Below are positions 36,678 through 46,034 of a DNA stretch of 64,000 nucleotides, piece by piece. Under the pieces are notes generated by a model. The model ran no database searches. It worked only from the letters and a program-made list of their open reading frames with translations, and had not been told where the DNA came from. The position numbers were made by a program, and so were the translations under genes. This DNA is from Paracoccus marcusii (GTDB lineage Bacteria; Pseudomonadota; Alphaproteobacteria; Rhodobacterales; Rhodobacteraceae). Every line of letters begins with the position of its first letter. The stretch's first letter is position 1. Where the stretch lies: NCBI RefSeq assembly GCF_028621715.1, contig NZ_CP117466.1, forward strand, positions 1,250,501-1,314,500, given 5' to 3'.

Positions 36678-37367
36678 ATGATCAGACTTGTCCTGTTCCT
36701 GGCGCTGATGCTGCCCGCCGCGGTGCAGGCCGGGCCTTGGCCGCGCGAGGCCGGGCGGACCTTCCTGTCGCTGTCGGGGGAACGCAATCGCGCGGACAGC
36801 AGCTATGCCTCGGCCTATGCCGAATACGGGCTGACGCCGCGCACCACGCTGGGGATGGAACTGGGCCGCGCCGACCAGGCGGAGACCAGCGCCATCCTGT
36901 GGCTGCAACGCGCGCTGGACGACGGTCAGGGGCCGAACCGCTTTGCGATGCAATCGGGCGCGGGGGTGATCCGGCGGAACGACCTTACCCTGCCGGTGGT
37001 CCAGGGCGCGCTGTCCTGGGGGCGCGGTTTCGACCGGGGCTGGATCACCGCGCAGGTGCTGGCCAAGATGACCGGCAGCGCGCCGGACCCGCGCGCGCCC
37101 ATGCGCCCGTCCTTTGCCGCCAGCTTCCTGACCGCCGAACGGGTGATCAAAACCGACGTGACCCTGGGCCTGCGTCCGCGTGACGGGCTGATGGTCATCA
37201 ACAGCCTGTGGCTGGAGCACCCCCAGGACGAGGAGTATTCCGCCCGGCTGATGTCGTCGCTGGTCTTCGACGTGCCGGGCCCGGTCAAGGTGGAACTGGG
37301 CATGGTCAATCCCCTGTCCGGCCCGTCCGAACAGGCCGTCCGGCTGGGCACCTGGCTGGAGTTCTGA
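36678..37367 (+). CDS. Secreted protein of unknown function, possible outer-membrane barrel
   Basis: 229 residues with a signal peptide (MIRLVLFLALMLPAAVQA-GP). The mature part has alternating apolar and polar stretches (TFLSLSGERN, YAEYGLTPRTTLGMELG, SAILWLQRAL, GWITAQVLAKM) and ends in Phe (TWLEF), features of outer-membrane beta-barrels. No named family recognised. The ATG at 36678 has GAAAGGG upstream. It ends 3 bp before the convergent nadE gene. Confidence 0.7.
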   Translation: MIRLVLFLALMLPAAVQAGPWPREAGRTFLSLSGERNRADSSYASAYAEYGLTPRTTLGMELGRADQAETSAILWLQRALDDGQGPNRFAMQSGAGVIRRNDLTLPVVQGALSWGRGFDRGWITAQVLAKMTGSAPDPRAPMRPSFAASFLTAERVIKTDVTLGLRPRDGLMVINSLWLEHPQDEEYSARLMSSLVFDVPGPVKVELGMVNPLSGPSEQAVRLGTWLEF

Positions 37368-37370
37368 AAC

Positions 37371-39029
37371 CTACAGCCGGTCGCGCCAGCGGTTCACCAG
37401 GGGATAGCGGCGGTCCAGCCAGAAGGCGCGGGTCGAGATGCGCGGCCCCGGTGCGGCCTGATACCGCTTCCATTCGCTGACATAGAGCAGCTTTTCCACC
37501 TGCCGCACCGTGTCCGCATCGAACCCCCGCGCCACCAGATCGGCCAGCGACAGATCCTGTTCCACCAGCCCGTCCAGGATCGCGTCCAGAACCTCATAGG
37601 GCGGCAGGCTGTCGTCGTCGCGCTGATCGGGGCGCAGTTCGGCCGACGGCGGCTTGGTGATGATCCGCTGGGGGATGACCTCTCCGGGCGCGCCCATCAT
37701 CCAGTCGCGATGGTTGGCGTTCCGCCAGCGGCAGGTTTCGAACACCCGCGTCTTGTAGAGGTCCTTGATCGGGTTATAGCCGCCCGCCATGTCGCCATAG
37801 ATGGTGGCATAGCCCACCGCGACCTCGGACTTGTTGCCGGTGGTCAGCAGCATCTCGTTGAACTTGTTGGACAGCGCCATCAGCATCACGCCGCGCAGGC
37901 GGGACTGGATGTTCTCCTCGGTGATGTCGGGGTTCGTGCCCTCCATCAGATGCGCCAGCGCATCCCCCACCGCGTCGCGCGCCCCGTCGATGCGCACGGT
38001 GTCCAGCCGCGCGCCAAGCCGCGTCGCGCAATCGGCCGCATCCTCCAGGCTGGCCTGGGAGGTGTATTCCGACGGCAGCATCACGCAGCGCACGTTTTCC
38101 GGCCCGATCGCGTCGCAGGCGATGGTGGCGACCAGGGCGCTGTCGATGCCCCCCGACATGCCCAGCAGCACCTTGCGGAACCCCGACTTGCGCAGATAGT
38201 CGCGCAGGCCCAGCATCATCGCATGGTAATCCTGTTCCCACGCGTCGGGCTGGAGCTCCATCACGCCCGGTTCGGCGCGCCAGCCGTCGGGGCCATGGGT
38301 AAAGTCGACATGCACCACCGCCTCCTGGAAGGCGGGCAGCTGCACGACCTTGTGGCCGCCGGGGTTCAGCACGAAGCTTGCCCCGTCATAAAGCTGGTCG
38401 TCCTGGCCGCCGACCATGTTCACATAGACCAAGGGTAGGCCCGTCTCGACCACGCGGCCGACCATGTGGCCCATGCGCAGGTCCAGCTTGTCGCGGTGAT
38501 AGGGGCTGCCGTTCGGCACGACCAGGATCTCGGCCCCGGTCTCGGCCAGCGTCTCGGCCACGTCCGGGTACCAGCTGTCCTCGCAGATCGGGCTGCCGAT
38601 GCGGGCCGCGCCCACCGGATAGGGGCCGCTGATCGGGCCGCTGTCGAACAGGCGCAATTCGTCGAACAGCTGCTTGTAGGGCAGGTGATGCTTCAGCACG
38701 CGCGCCACCAGCGCCCCGTCCCGGAACACCCACCACGCGTTGTAAAGACGGCCGCCGTCGCGCCACGGCCCGCCGATGCCGATGGCGGGGCCGCCTGTCA
38801 GCGATGTGCCAAGCGCCACGATCGCATCCTCGGCCTGGGCGGTGAAGGCGGGTTTCAGCACCAGGTCCTGGGTCTGGTATCCGGTGATGAACATCTCTGG
38901 CAGGGCCAGCATGTCGGCGCCTGCATCGCGCGCCTGTTCCCAGGCATCGCGCGCGCGGGCGGCATTGCCGTCCAGGTCGCCCACGGTGGCGTTCAGCTGC
39001 CCGATGGTCAGGCGGAAACGGTCGGTCAT
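37371..39029 (-). CDS. nadE: Glutamine-dependent NAD+ synthetase
   Basis: 552 residues, two domains. The N-terminal nitrilase-type glutaminase (1-260) has the catalytic Glu in LALPEMFITGYQ, Lys in LPYKQLFDE and Cys in GSPICEDSWYP. The C-terminal NAD synthetase has the ATP loop LLGMSGGIDSALVATIA and TTGNKSEVAVGYATIYGDMAGGYNPIKDLYKT. It converts deamido-NAD to NAD, using glutamine as the ammonia source. The start is placed at 39029 where the nitrilase fold begins (MTDRFRLTIGQLNATVGD); longer frames upstream lack a ribosome binding site. Confidence 0.97.
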   Translation of the reverse strand: MTDRFRLTIGQLNATVGDLDGNAARARDAWEQARDAGADMLALPEMFITGYQTQDLVLKPAFTAQAEDAIVALGTSLTGGPAIGIGGPWRDGGRLYNAWWVFRDGALVARVLKHHLPYKQLFDELRLFDSGPISGPYPVGAARIGSPICEDSWYPDVAETLAETGAEILVVPNGSPYHRDKLDLRMGHMVGRVVETGLPLVYVNMVGGQDDQLYDGASFVLNPGGHKVVQLPAFQEAVVHVDFTHGPDGWRAEPGVMELQPDAWEQDYHAMMLGLRDYLRKSGFRKVLLGMSGGIDSALVATIACDAIGPENVRCVMLPSEYTSQASLEDAADCATRLGARLDTVRIDGARDAVGDALAHLMEGTNPDITEENIQSRLRGVMLMALSNKFNEMLLTTGNKSEVAVGYATIYGDMAGGYNPIKDLYKTRVFETCRWRNANHRDWMMGAPGEVIPQRIITKPPSAELRPDQRDDDSLPPYEVLDAILDGLVEQDLSLADLVARGFDADTVRQVEKLLYVSEWKRYQAAPGPRISTRAFWLDRRYPLVNRWRDRL

Positions 39030-39153
39030 CACGGGCACCCCGGTTGTGTGGCCCCTTGGATAGAGGATCGCCCGGCCAAGGAAAAGTCGGCCTTTGCGCA
39101 TGGGTGCCTTCCGGGGTAAACCTGCGGCAAAACACCGTAAGGGGCGACAGGCG

Positions 39154-40596
39154 ATGAAAGCGGCAATCGGAACGGCCTTGGCATTGGCGATCTGGGCAGG
39201 CCCTGCGGCCGCCCAGGTCATCACCAAGCAGTACGACGATGGCGGCGTCTACGAAGGCACCTTCCGCAACGGGCTGCAGCACGGCCAGGGCAGCTATGTC
39301 CTGCCCAACGGCTATCGCTACGAGGGGGACTGGGTCGAGGGCCAGATCATGGGCCAGGGCCGCGCCGCGTTTCCCAACGGGTCCGTCTATGAGGGCCAGT
39401 TCGCGGGCGGCAAGCCGCATGGCCAGGGCAAGATCACCTATGCCGACGGCGGCACCTACGAAGGCGCCTGGGCCGAGGGAGAGATCACCGGGCAGGGCGT
39501 CGCCCGCTATGCCAACGGGTCCGTCTACGAGGGCCAGTTCGTCAGCGGCCTGCATCAGGGGCAGGGCGTGCTGACCCAGGCCAACGGCTATCGCTACGAG
39601 GGCGACTGGAACGCCGGCGTCAAGGAGGGGCAGGGCAAGATCACCTATCCCGACGGCGCCACCTATGAGGGCGCGATGCTGGCCGGCCAGCGCGCGGGCC
39701 AGGGCAAGCTCGTGATGTCGGACGGGCTGACCTACGAGGGGGTCTGGGCAGCGGGCCAGATGTCCGGGTCGGGCGTTCTGGTCCAGCCGACGGGCGACCG
39801 GTACGAGGGCCAGATGCAGGGCGGGCGTCGGCAGGGCAAGGGAGTCGCGACCTATGCCAACGGCGACGTCTATGACGGCGATTTTGCCGATGACCGCCGC
39901 CACGGCCAGGGCACGTTCACCGGTGCGGACGGCTACGTCTATGTCGGCGAATGGTCCGAAGGCCGCATGGAGGGCCGCGGCCAGATCACCTATCCCGACG
40001 GGTCCGTCTATCTGGGCCAGATGCGCGCCGACCGGCCCGACGGCACCGGCAAGATCACCTATGCCGACGGCTCGACCTACGAGGGCCAGTGGTCCGAGGG
40101 CGTGATCGAGGGCGAGGGCAAGGCCAGCTATGCCAACGGCATGGTCTATGAGGGGGGCTTTCGCAACGCGCGCAACGACGGGCAGGGGCGCATGTCCTAT
40201 CCCGACGGCTATGTCTATTCCGGTGCCTGGAAGGACGGCCAGCGCCACGGCGAGGGGCAGGCCACTTATCCCGACGGCACGGTCTATACCGGCAGCTTCG
40301 TGGACGGGCTGCGCGAGGGCCAAGGCCGCCTGACCACGCCCGACGGGTTCATCTATGAAGGCGGCTGGAAGGCGGGAGAGATCGACGGCACCGGCGTCGC
40401 CACCTATGGCAACGGCGACCGGTACGAGGGCACCTTTGCTGCGGGCAAGCGCCAGGGGCAGGGCGTCATGCGCTATGCCACCGGCCAGATCGCGTCGGGC
40501 GAATGGCAGGACAACCGCCTGATCGAGGCCGACCAGGGATCGACCGACATGGCCCCCACCGAAGACGCGCCCGACCTGCCGGCCGAGGCCCCGTGA
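39154..40596 (+). CDS. Secreted MORN-repeat protein (18 repeats)
   Basis: 480 residues. A signal peptide (ending AGPAAA-Q) is followed by 18 near-perfect 23-residue MORN units (consensus G-x-x-Y-E-G-x-W/F-x-x-G-x-x-x-G-Q-G-x-x-T-Y-x-D/N) and a degraded 19th (GQIASGEWQDNRLIEA). A short acidic tail follows. MORN arrays form extended beta-hairpin rods that bind lipids or proteins. In Rhodobacteraceae such exported proteins are common but uncharacterised. TAAGGGG precedes the ATG. Its stop overlaps the GTG of the GNAT gene (GTGA). Confidence 0.88.
   Translation: MKAAIGTALALAIWAGPAAAQVITKQYDDGGVYEGTFRNGLQHGQGSYVLPNGYRYEGDWVEGQIMGQGRAAFPNGSVYEGQFAGGKPHGQGKITYADGGTYEGAWAEGEITGQGVARYANGSVYEGQFVSGLHQGQGVLTQANGYRYEGDWNAGVKEGQGKITYPDGATYEGAMLAGQRAGQGKLVMSDGLTYEGVWAAGQMSGSGVLVQPTGDRYEGQMQGGRRQGKGVATYANGDVYDGDFADDRRHGQGTFTGADGYVYVGEWSEGRMEGRGQITYPDGSVYLGQMRADRPDGTGKITYADGSTYEGQWSEGVIEGEGKASYANGMVYEGGFRNARNDGQGRMSYPDGYVYSGAWKDGQRHGEGQATYPDGTVYTGSFVDGLREGQGRLTTPDGFIYEGGWKAGEIDGTGVATYGNGDRYEGTFAAGKRQGQGVMRYATGQIASGEWQDNRLIEADQGSTDMAPTEDAPDLPAEAP
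39235..40497 (+). repeat. Tandem 69-bp coding repeats (MORN)
   Basis: Eighteen 69-bp units encode the 23-residue MORN repeats. Stretches such as GGCAAGATCACCTATGCCGA and the TCCGTCTATGAGGGCCAG type recur almost unchanged, so the array can recombine or slip. Confidence 0.85.
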
Positions 40597-41042
40597 CCGC
40601 GTTCCGCCGCGCCACCGCGGCCGACCTGCCCGCGATCCTTGCCCTGCTGGCCGACGATCCGCTGGGCGCAGGGCGAGAGGACCCGGCGGATGCCGCACGG
40701 TATCGTGCGGCCTTCGACCTGATCGACGCCGATCCGGCGCAGCTGCTGGCCGTGGCGCAGGACGGGGACCGGGTGGTCGGCACCCTGCAACTGACCTTCA
40801 TCCCGGGGCTGGCGCGCGGCGGCGCGCTGCGTGGCCAGATCGAGGCGGTGCGTGTCGCCCGCAGCCATCGCGGCGCGGGCCTGGGCCGGGCGATGATGGA
40901 CTGGGCCATCGCGGAATGCCGGGCACGGGGTTGCGCGCTGGTGCAGCTGACGACGGACCGGTCGCGCACGGATGCGCACCGGTTCTATGACGGGCTGGGG
41001 TTCGTCCCGTCACATGTCGGATACAAGCTGGCGCTGGACTAG
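40593..41042 (+). CDS. GNAT-family N-acetyltransferase
   Basis: A 149-residue acetyltransferase fold. It starts MTAFRRATAADLPAILALLADDPLG, with the acetyl-CoA loop RSHRGAGLGRAMMDWAIAECRARG and the DAHRFYDGLGFVPSH C-terminal motif. Substrate unknown. GTG start at 40593 overlaps the stop of the MORN gene (GTGA). Its TAG stop shares CTAG (41039-41042) with the convergent YcjF-type gene. Confidence 0.9.
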   Translation: MTAFRRATAADLPAILALLADDPLGAGREDPADAARYRAAFDLIDADPAQLLAVAQDGDRVVGTLQLTFIPGLARGGALRGQIEAVRVARSHRGAGLGRAMMDWAIAECRARGCALVQLTTDRSRTDAHRFYDGLGFVPSHVGYKLALD

Positions 41043-42103
41043 CGGGCGTCATCGTTCGAAAACAGGCCGGTCAGCGCGCGGCTGACCAGGTTTCCGACCT
41101 TGGGCCGGGGCTGGGACAGGAACGGCAGCGGACGGCAGACCTCCATCGCGGCGATGCCCACGCGGGCGGTCAGCGCGCCGTTCACCAAACCTTCGCCGAA
41201 ACGGCGCGACAGTTTGGCCAAGATGCCGCCCCCCGCCATCGTGTGGATCAGGTCGTCCCCGGCCGCCACCGCGCCCGTGGCGATCAGATGCGTCATCACC
41301 GTCCGCGCCAGGCGCCAGCCGCCGACGGCACCGGCGCGCCCGCCATAGATCTCGGCCATGCGGCGGATCATGCGCAGGTTCGCGGCCAGGGCGGCCGCCA
41401 CGTCGGCCAGGGCCAGCGGGACCAGCGCGGTCGTCGCGGCGACCGTCCGGGCGGCGGCCTCGATCTCGCGGCGCGCCTGTTGGTCCAGCCCGGCCAGCAG
41501 CTCCGTCTCGGCCAGGGTCAGCAGGGCCTGCGCGTCAAAGGTCTCGGCCCGGCGGTCGGCCAGGCGCTGACGCTGCCACTCCATCTCGGGGCGCTTGGCA
41601 TAGAGGGCGACCAGGCCGTCGGCAACCGCCTTGGCCTGATCCAGGCTTTCGGCGGCCAGGGCGGCGCCGGCCTGCCGCTGCAGGGCGTCGATCCTGGCCA
41701 TCCGCCGCCAGGCTCGCCATTCCCGCAGCGCCATCCCCAGGGCCGCGATGGTGAAGACCGCGAACAGCGTGACGGCGATCCAACCCAGCAGCGGATAGCG
41801 GGTCATCAGCCCGTCGATGAAATCCAGCGCCATCACGCCCAGAAGGAAGGTGAACAGCGCCGCCCCGGCATTGATGAACAGCCGCGTCAGCCGCGACGGC
41901 GGGCGCCCGACCAGGCGGGCCACCATCTGCATGGTGCGCGGCTGGGGCAGCGGGGCGTCACTGATGTCGATGGCAGGGGCATCGGCGGGGCTTGGGGCGT
42001 CGTCCGCGCGGGTTTCCGTGCGGGGCGGCCGCGGCCGGGTGCCGGTATCGTCGTCCAGAGGCATCAGGACCGGGCCGCGCGGGCGTTTGGGGGCGTCTGT
42101 CAC
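41039..42103 (-). CDS. YcjF/TIGR01620-family membrane protein (DUF697)
   Basis: 354 residues. A charged Pro-rich N-terminus (1-75) is followed by two transmembrane helices (about 87-108 and 115-138), a helical cytosolic region (LDQAKAVADGLVALYAKRPEMEWQRQRL) and the DUF697-like C-terminal part with GGWRLARTVMTHLIATGAVAAGDDL. The start is a GTG at 42103 overlapping the ycjX stop. The YcjX-YcjF pair is widely conserved and is heat-shock regulated in enterobacteria, but its function is unknown. Confidence 0.85.
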   Translation of the reverse strand: MTDAPKRPRGPVLMPLDDDTGTRPRPPRTETRADDAPSPADAPAIDISDAPLPQPRTMQMVARLVGRPPSRLTRLFINAGAALFTFLLGVMALDFIDGLMTRYPLLGWIAVTLFAVFTIAALGMALREWRAWRRMARIDALQRQAGAALAAESLDQAKAVADGLVALYAKRPEMEWQRQRLADRRAETFDAQALLTLAETELLAGLDQQARREIEAAARTVAATTALVPLALADVAAALAANLRMIRRMAEIYGGRAGAVGGWRLARTVMTHLIATGAVAAGDDLIHTMAGGGILAKLSRRFGEGLVNGALTARVGIAAMEVCRPLPFLSQPRPKVGNLVSRALTGLFSNDDAR

Positions 42104-43470
42104 AGGCGGTCTCCGATCAGGAACTCGGCCGCGCGGTCCAGCCGGATGTGGGGCGGGCCGTCGCCCGGACGCGTGGTCAGGGGGGCGGGGGCAAAGTTCA
42201 TGATCGCGTAATCGGCATCCAGCCATGCCTGCGCGCCCTGCCGTGCGGGATGCAGCAGCACCGCGGGGTCGGTGGGCAGTTCACCCGGAAAGAACGCGGC
42301 CTGCCGCCCGTCCAGCAGGCGTCCGCGCACGGCGGGCAGGTCGCCGTCGGGTTGGGCGATCATGTCCTCGGTCGTGGCGCGCAGGGCGGCGATGGCCATC
42401 GCCTCAGTCCGGGCGCCCTGGAAATCGGCGCGGTCGCGAGCCTCGCGCAGCATGGCGGACAGGATCGCGGTCAGGCGGTTGTGCTGGGTGTGGTGCAGGT
42501 GGTCGGCCTTGGTTGCGGCGAACAGGATGCGTTCAACCCGCCGCGTGCCCAGAAGCTGGCCCAGCCAGCCTGCGCGGCCGGGGCGGAAGGCCGACAGGAT
42601 GTCGGCCATGGCGCGGCGCATGTCCTCGACCGCCTGGGGGCCCTGATGGATCGCGCCCAGGATGTCGACCAGCACCACCTGGCGGTCGATGCGGGCAAAG
42701 TGGTCGCGAAAGAAGGGCCGGATCACCCGCGACTTGTAGGCATCGAACCGGCGGCGGAATTCTCGGCCAAGCCGCGTGGCCTGCAGGTCGGGCGGCAGGG
42801 GCGCAAAGGTCAGGGCGGGCGAACCCGCCAGCTCTCCGGGGATCAGGAACCGGCCGGGCGTGCAGTCCGACCAGCCCGCGTCGCGCGCCGCGTTCAGATG
42901 CGCGGTATAGATGTCGGCCAGCTGCTGGGCCTGCGGTTCGGTGAAGCCGTCATCGCGGGGCAGCGCCTGCAGCGCGGTCAGGAACCGGTCGGCGCCGGGG
43001 CGGCCCGCGATGCGGTCCAGCACCTCGGTCGACCATTGCGCAAAGTCGCGTTCCATCAGGCGCAGGTCCAGCAGCCATTCGCCGGGATAATCGACGATGT
43101 CCACATGCAGGTTGCGCGCGCCGCGCAGCCCCCCGAACATGCCGCTGCCCTGCAGGCGCAGCGACAGGCGCAGCTGGCTGACGTGACGCGTGCCGTCGGG
43201 CCAGTGCGGATCGGGGCCGGTCAGCGCGGCCAGGTGGCGTTCGAAGTCGAAGCGGGGGATGGTGTCGTCGGGCTGGGGCTGCAACCACACCGCCTTGAGC
43301 CGCCCGTCGGCGGCGGCGCGCAGCGACGACATGCGCCCGCGTTCCAGAAGGTTCGCCACCAGCGAGGTGATGAACACCGTCTTGCCGGCCCGCGACAGGC
43401 CCGTCACGCCGATGCGGATCACCGGATCGGACAGGCCCAGTCCCTCCATCACGTCGCTGCGGATACCCAT
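42100..43470 (-). CDS. YcjX-family P-loop GTPase-like protein (DUF463)
   Basis: 456 residues of the YcjX family. The P-loop is GVTGLSRAGKTVFITSLVANLLERG at about 22-46. ARNLHVDIVDYPGEWLLDLRLM holds the D-x-P-G switch-like motif, and RILFAATKADHLHHTQHNRL supplies the TKxD-type base recognition. It is probably an NTPase acting on the membrane with YcjF. AGGGGC precedes the ATG. Confidence 0.92.
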   Translation of the reverse strand: MGIRSDVMEGLGLSDPVIRIGVTGLSRAGKTVFITSLVANLLERGRMSSLRAAADGRLKAVWLQPQPDDTIPRFDFERHLAALTGPDPHWPDGTRHVSQLRLSLRLQGSGMFGGLRGARNLHVDIVDYPGEWLLDLRLMERDFAQWSTEVLDRIAGRPGADRFLTALQALPRDDGFTEPQAQQLADIYTAHLNAARDAGWSDCTPGRFLIPGELAGSPALTFAPLPPDLQATRLGREFRRRFDAYKSRVIRPFFRDHFARIDRQVVLVDILGAIHQGPQAVEDMRRAMADILSAFRPGRAGWLGQLLGTRRVERILFAATKADHLHHTQHNRLTAILSAMLREARDRADFQGARTEAMAIAALRATTEDMIAQPDGDLPAVRGRLLDGRQAAFFPGELPTDPAVLLHPARQGAQAWLDADYAIMNFAPAPLTTRPGDGPPHIRLDRAAEFLIGDRL

Positions 43471-43586
43471 GTCTGCCCCTGTTCGTTTCGCGACACCCAA
43501 CGCCGCGGGTGCAAGATAGGTCCGCGGAGGCGCGATGTGTAGCGGCGCGATTGTGCCCGGTGCCCCGGCGGCGCTAGAAGGCGGGC

Positions 43587-46034
43587 ATGACGGATGCCCT
43601 GCCCATCGACGACGCCCTGCCTGCGCTGTGCGCGGCGATCCGCAGCCACGGCCGCGCGGTGCTGGTGGCCCCGCCCGGCGCGGGCAAGACGACGCGGGTG
43701 CCGCTGGCGCTGATGGATCAGGTCGCGGGCCGCATCCTGATGCTGGAGCCGCGCCGCCTGGCCGCGCGCGCCGCGGCCGAGCGCCTGGCGCAGTCTCTGC
43801 GCGAGGCCGTGGGCGGGCGGGTCGGATACCGGATGCGCGGGGAATCGGTTCGGGGCAGCCGCATCGAGGTGGTGACCGAGGGCATCCTGACGCGGATGAT
43901 CCAGACCGATCCCGCGCTGGAGGGCGTGGGCTGCGTGATCTTCGACGAGTTCCACGAGCGCAGCCTGAACGCCGATCTGGGGCTGGCCTTGGTCTGGGAG
44001 GCGCGGGGTGCCCTGCGCGAGGATCTGGTGGTGCTGGTGATGTCCGCCACCTTGGACGCGGGGCCGGTGGCGGCGATGCTGGACGACGCACCCGTGGTGA
44101 CGTCCGAGGGGCGGGCCTTTCCGGTCGAGACGCGCTGGCTGGACCGGCCCCTGCCCGCGGGCGGGCGGTTGGCGGACGATGCCGCGCGTCTGATCGCAAG
44201 GGCCGAGGACGAGACGCGCGAGACGGGCGGCACGATCCTGGCCTTTCTGCCCGGAGAGGGAGAGATCCGCCGCGTGACGGCGGCCTTGTCGGGGACGGGC
44301 TGCGAGGTGCTGCCCCTGTATGGCGCGCTGCCGGCCGCGGCGCAGCGCGCGGCGCTGGCCCCGCCGGGAGCCGTGCGGCGGATCGTTCTGGCGACGGCCA
44401 TCGCCGAGACCTCGCTGACGATCCCCGGCGTGCGGGTGGTCGTGGATGCGGGGCGCGCGCGCCGGGCGCGGTTCGATCCGGGCAGCGGCATGTCGCGGCT
44501 GGTGACCGAGCGGGTCAGCCGCGCCGAGGCCGAGCAGCGGCGCGGCCGGGCGGGGCGGGTGGCACCGGGCATCTGCTATCGCATGTGGGCGCGGGCCGAG
44601 GAGGGGGCGCTGCCGGCTTTCGCGCCACCCGAGATCGCCGTGGCCGACCTGCCCGGGCTGGCGCTGGAACTGGCCGTCTGGGGGGCGGGGGCCGCCGATC
44701 TGGCGTTCCTGACGCCGCCGCCGGAAGCCGCGCTGACCGAGGCGCGGGCGCTGCTGGCCGATCTGGGCGCGCTGGATGCGGAGGGGCGGATCACGGCGCA
44801 TGGCCGGGTGCTGGCACGGCTGCCGCTGCATCCGCGTCTGGCGCATATGCTGGCGCTGGCGGGGCCGGCTGCCGCCGATCTGGCGGCGCTGCTGTCGGAC
44901 CGCGACCCGCTGCGCGGGGCGGGGGCCGATCTGGAGCATCGGCTGCGGGTGATCCGCGATCCGGGGGCGCGTGCGGCGTTCGAGGTGAACCGGCAGGGCA
45001 TCGAGAGGATCAGGGCCGAGGCCAAGCGGTTGCGGCGGCTGGTTGCGTCCCGCGACGGCGGGGGGGACGATGTCCCCCCCGCACCCCCCCTAACGGCCCT
45101 GTCGGCAGGCGGCATGGCCTCGCTGGCCTATCCCGACCGGATCGGGCTGCGTCGCAAGGGCGACGAGGCGCGGTTCGTGCTGTCGGGCGGCAAGGGTGCG
45201 GTGCTTGCATCGGAGGACAGCCTGGCGGCGCAACGGATGATCGTGGCGCTGGATCTGGACGGGGATCAGCGCGAGGCGCGCATCAGGCTGGCCGCGCGAC
45301 TGGACGAGGGTGATCTGCGCGCGCTGCATGGCGACCGGATCGGCCAGCAGGCCCTGTGCGAATGGTCGCGCCGCGAGGGTCGCGTCGTCGCCCGCCTGCA
45401 GGAGCGGCTGGGCGCGCTGGTGCTGTCGGACCGGCCCTGGCCCGACGCCCCGGCCGAGGCGATGGCCGCGGCCGCGTTGGAGGGATTGCGCCTGGACGGG
45501 CTGCCCTGGACCCCGGCCGCGGCGCGTCTGCGGGCGCGGATCGCGCTGGTGCCTGACCTTGGCTCTGTGGCGGATGTCGACCTGCTGTCGGATGGCGACT
45601 GGCTGCTGCCTTGGCTGGGCCGGGTGCGGACGCTGGCCGATCTGCGCGGGCTGGACCTGGTCGAGCCGCTGAAGGCGCGGATCGGATGGGCAGGCCAGCA
45701 GCGGCTGGACCAGGAGGCGCCGGGGCAGTTCACCACCCCCCTGGGTCGCCGCGTGCCGATCGATTACGGGGGCGCGGACCCGTCGATCGAGTTGCGCCTG
45801 CAGGAGCTGTTCGGCGTCACCCGCCATCCGGCGGTGGGCGGGCGGCCGCTGCGGATCACGCTGCTGTCGCCGGGCGGCAAGCCGGTGCAGGTGACGATGG
45901 ACCTGCCGGGGTTCTGGGCCAGCTCCTATGCCGATGTCAGAAAGGACATGCGCGGCCGCTATCCGCGCCATCCCTGGCCCGAGGACCCGACCGCGGCCGA
46001 TCCGACGGTGCGGGCCAAGCCGCGCGGCACCTAG
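43587..46034 (+). CDS. hrpB: ATP-dependent helicase HrpB (DEAH family)
   Basis: An 815-residue DEAH-type RNA helicase-like protein. Walker A is PPGAGKTTRV at 29-38, DEFH (motif II) at 120-123, VMSATLD is motif III, and AEQRRGRAGRVAPGICYRMW is motif VI. The HrpB C-terminal domain ends PRHPWPEDPTAADPT. HrpB is widespread in bacteria, but its role is poorly known. Residues ~490-502 (DGGGDDVPPAPP) are encoded by a perfect palindrome that looks like intergenic repeat DNA. The stop shares CTAG with the convergent DUF2794 gene. Confidence 0.95.
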   Translation: MTDALPIDDALPALCAAIRSHGRAVLVAPPGAGKTTRVPLALMDQVAGRILMLEPRRLAARAAAERLAQSLREAVGGRVGYRMRGESVRGSRIEVVTEGILTRMIQTDPALEGVGCVIFDEFHERSLNADLGLALVWEARGALREDLVVLVMSATLDAGPVAAMLDDAPVVTSEGRAFPVETRWLDRPLPAGGRLADDAARLIARAEDETRETGGTILAFLPGEGEIRRVTAALSGTGCEVLPLYGALPAAAQRAALAPPGAVRRIVLATAIAETSLTIPGVRVVVDAGRARRARFDPGSGMSRLVTERVSRAEAEQRRGRAGRVAPGICYRMWARAEEGALPAFAPPEIAVADLPGLALELAVWGAGAADLAFLTPPPEAALTEARALLADLGALDAEGRITAHGRVLARLPLHPRLAHMLALAGPAAADLAALLSDRDPLRGAGADLEHRLRVIRDPGARAAFEVNRQGIERIRAEAKRLRRLVASRDGGGDDVPPAPPLTALSAGGMASLAYPDRIGLRRKGDEARFVLSGGKGAVLASEDSLAAQRMIVALDLDGDQREARIRLAARLDEGDLRALHGDRIGQQALCEWSRREGRVVARLQERLGALVLSDRPWPDAPAEAMAAAALEGLRLDGLPWTPAAARLRARIALVPDLGSVADVDLLSDGDWLLPWLGRVRTLADLRGLDLVEPLKARIGWAGQQRLDQEAPGQFTTPLGRRVPIDYGGADPSIELRLQELFGVTRHPAVGGRPLRITLLSPGGKPVQVTMDLPGFWASSYADVRKDMRGRYPRHPWPEDPTAADPTVRAKPRGT
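45058..45082. repeat. Perfect palindrome inside hrpB
   Basis: The 11-bp arms GCGGGGGGGAC (45058-45068) and GTCCCCCCCGC (45072-45082) around GAT are followed by ACCCCCCC. It keeps the hrpB frame open and encodes a Gly/Asp/Pro-rich linker. Confidence 0.7.

Noticed and set aside
34778..36787. A 669-codon minus-strand frame opposite the MFS gene
   Set aside because: Same composition bias (Gln/Arg/His), no domain; the MFS protein on the other strand is clear.
39235..40497. Tandem 69-bp repeats as a CRISPR array
   Set aside because: There are no unique spacers; the units are contiguous coding MORN repeats.
38386..40698. A 770-codon minus-strand frame opposite the MORN gene
   Set aside because: Its repeats mirror the MORN repeats read backward; the plus strand has a signal peptide and canonical MORN units.
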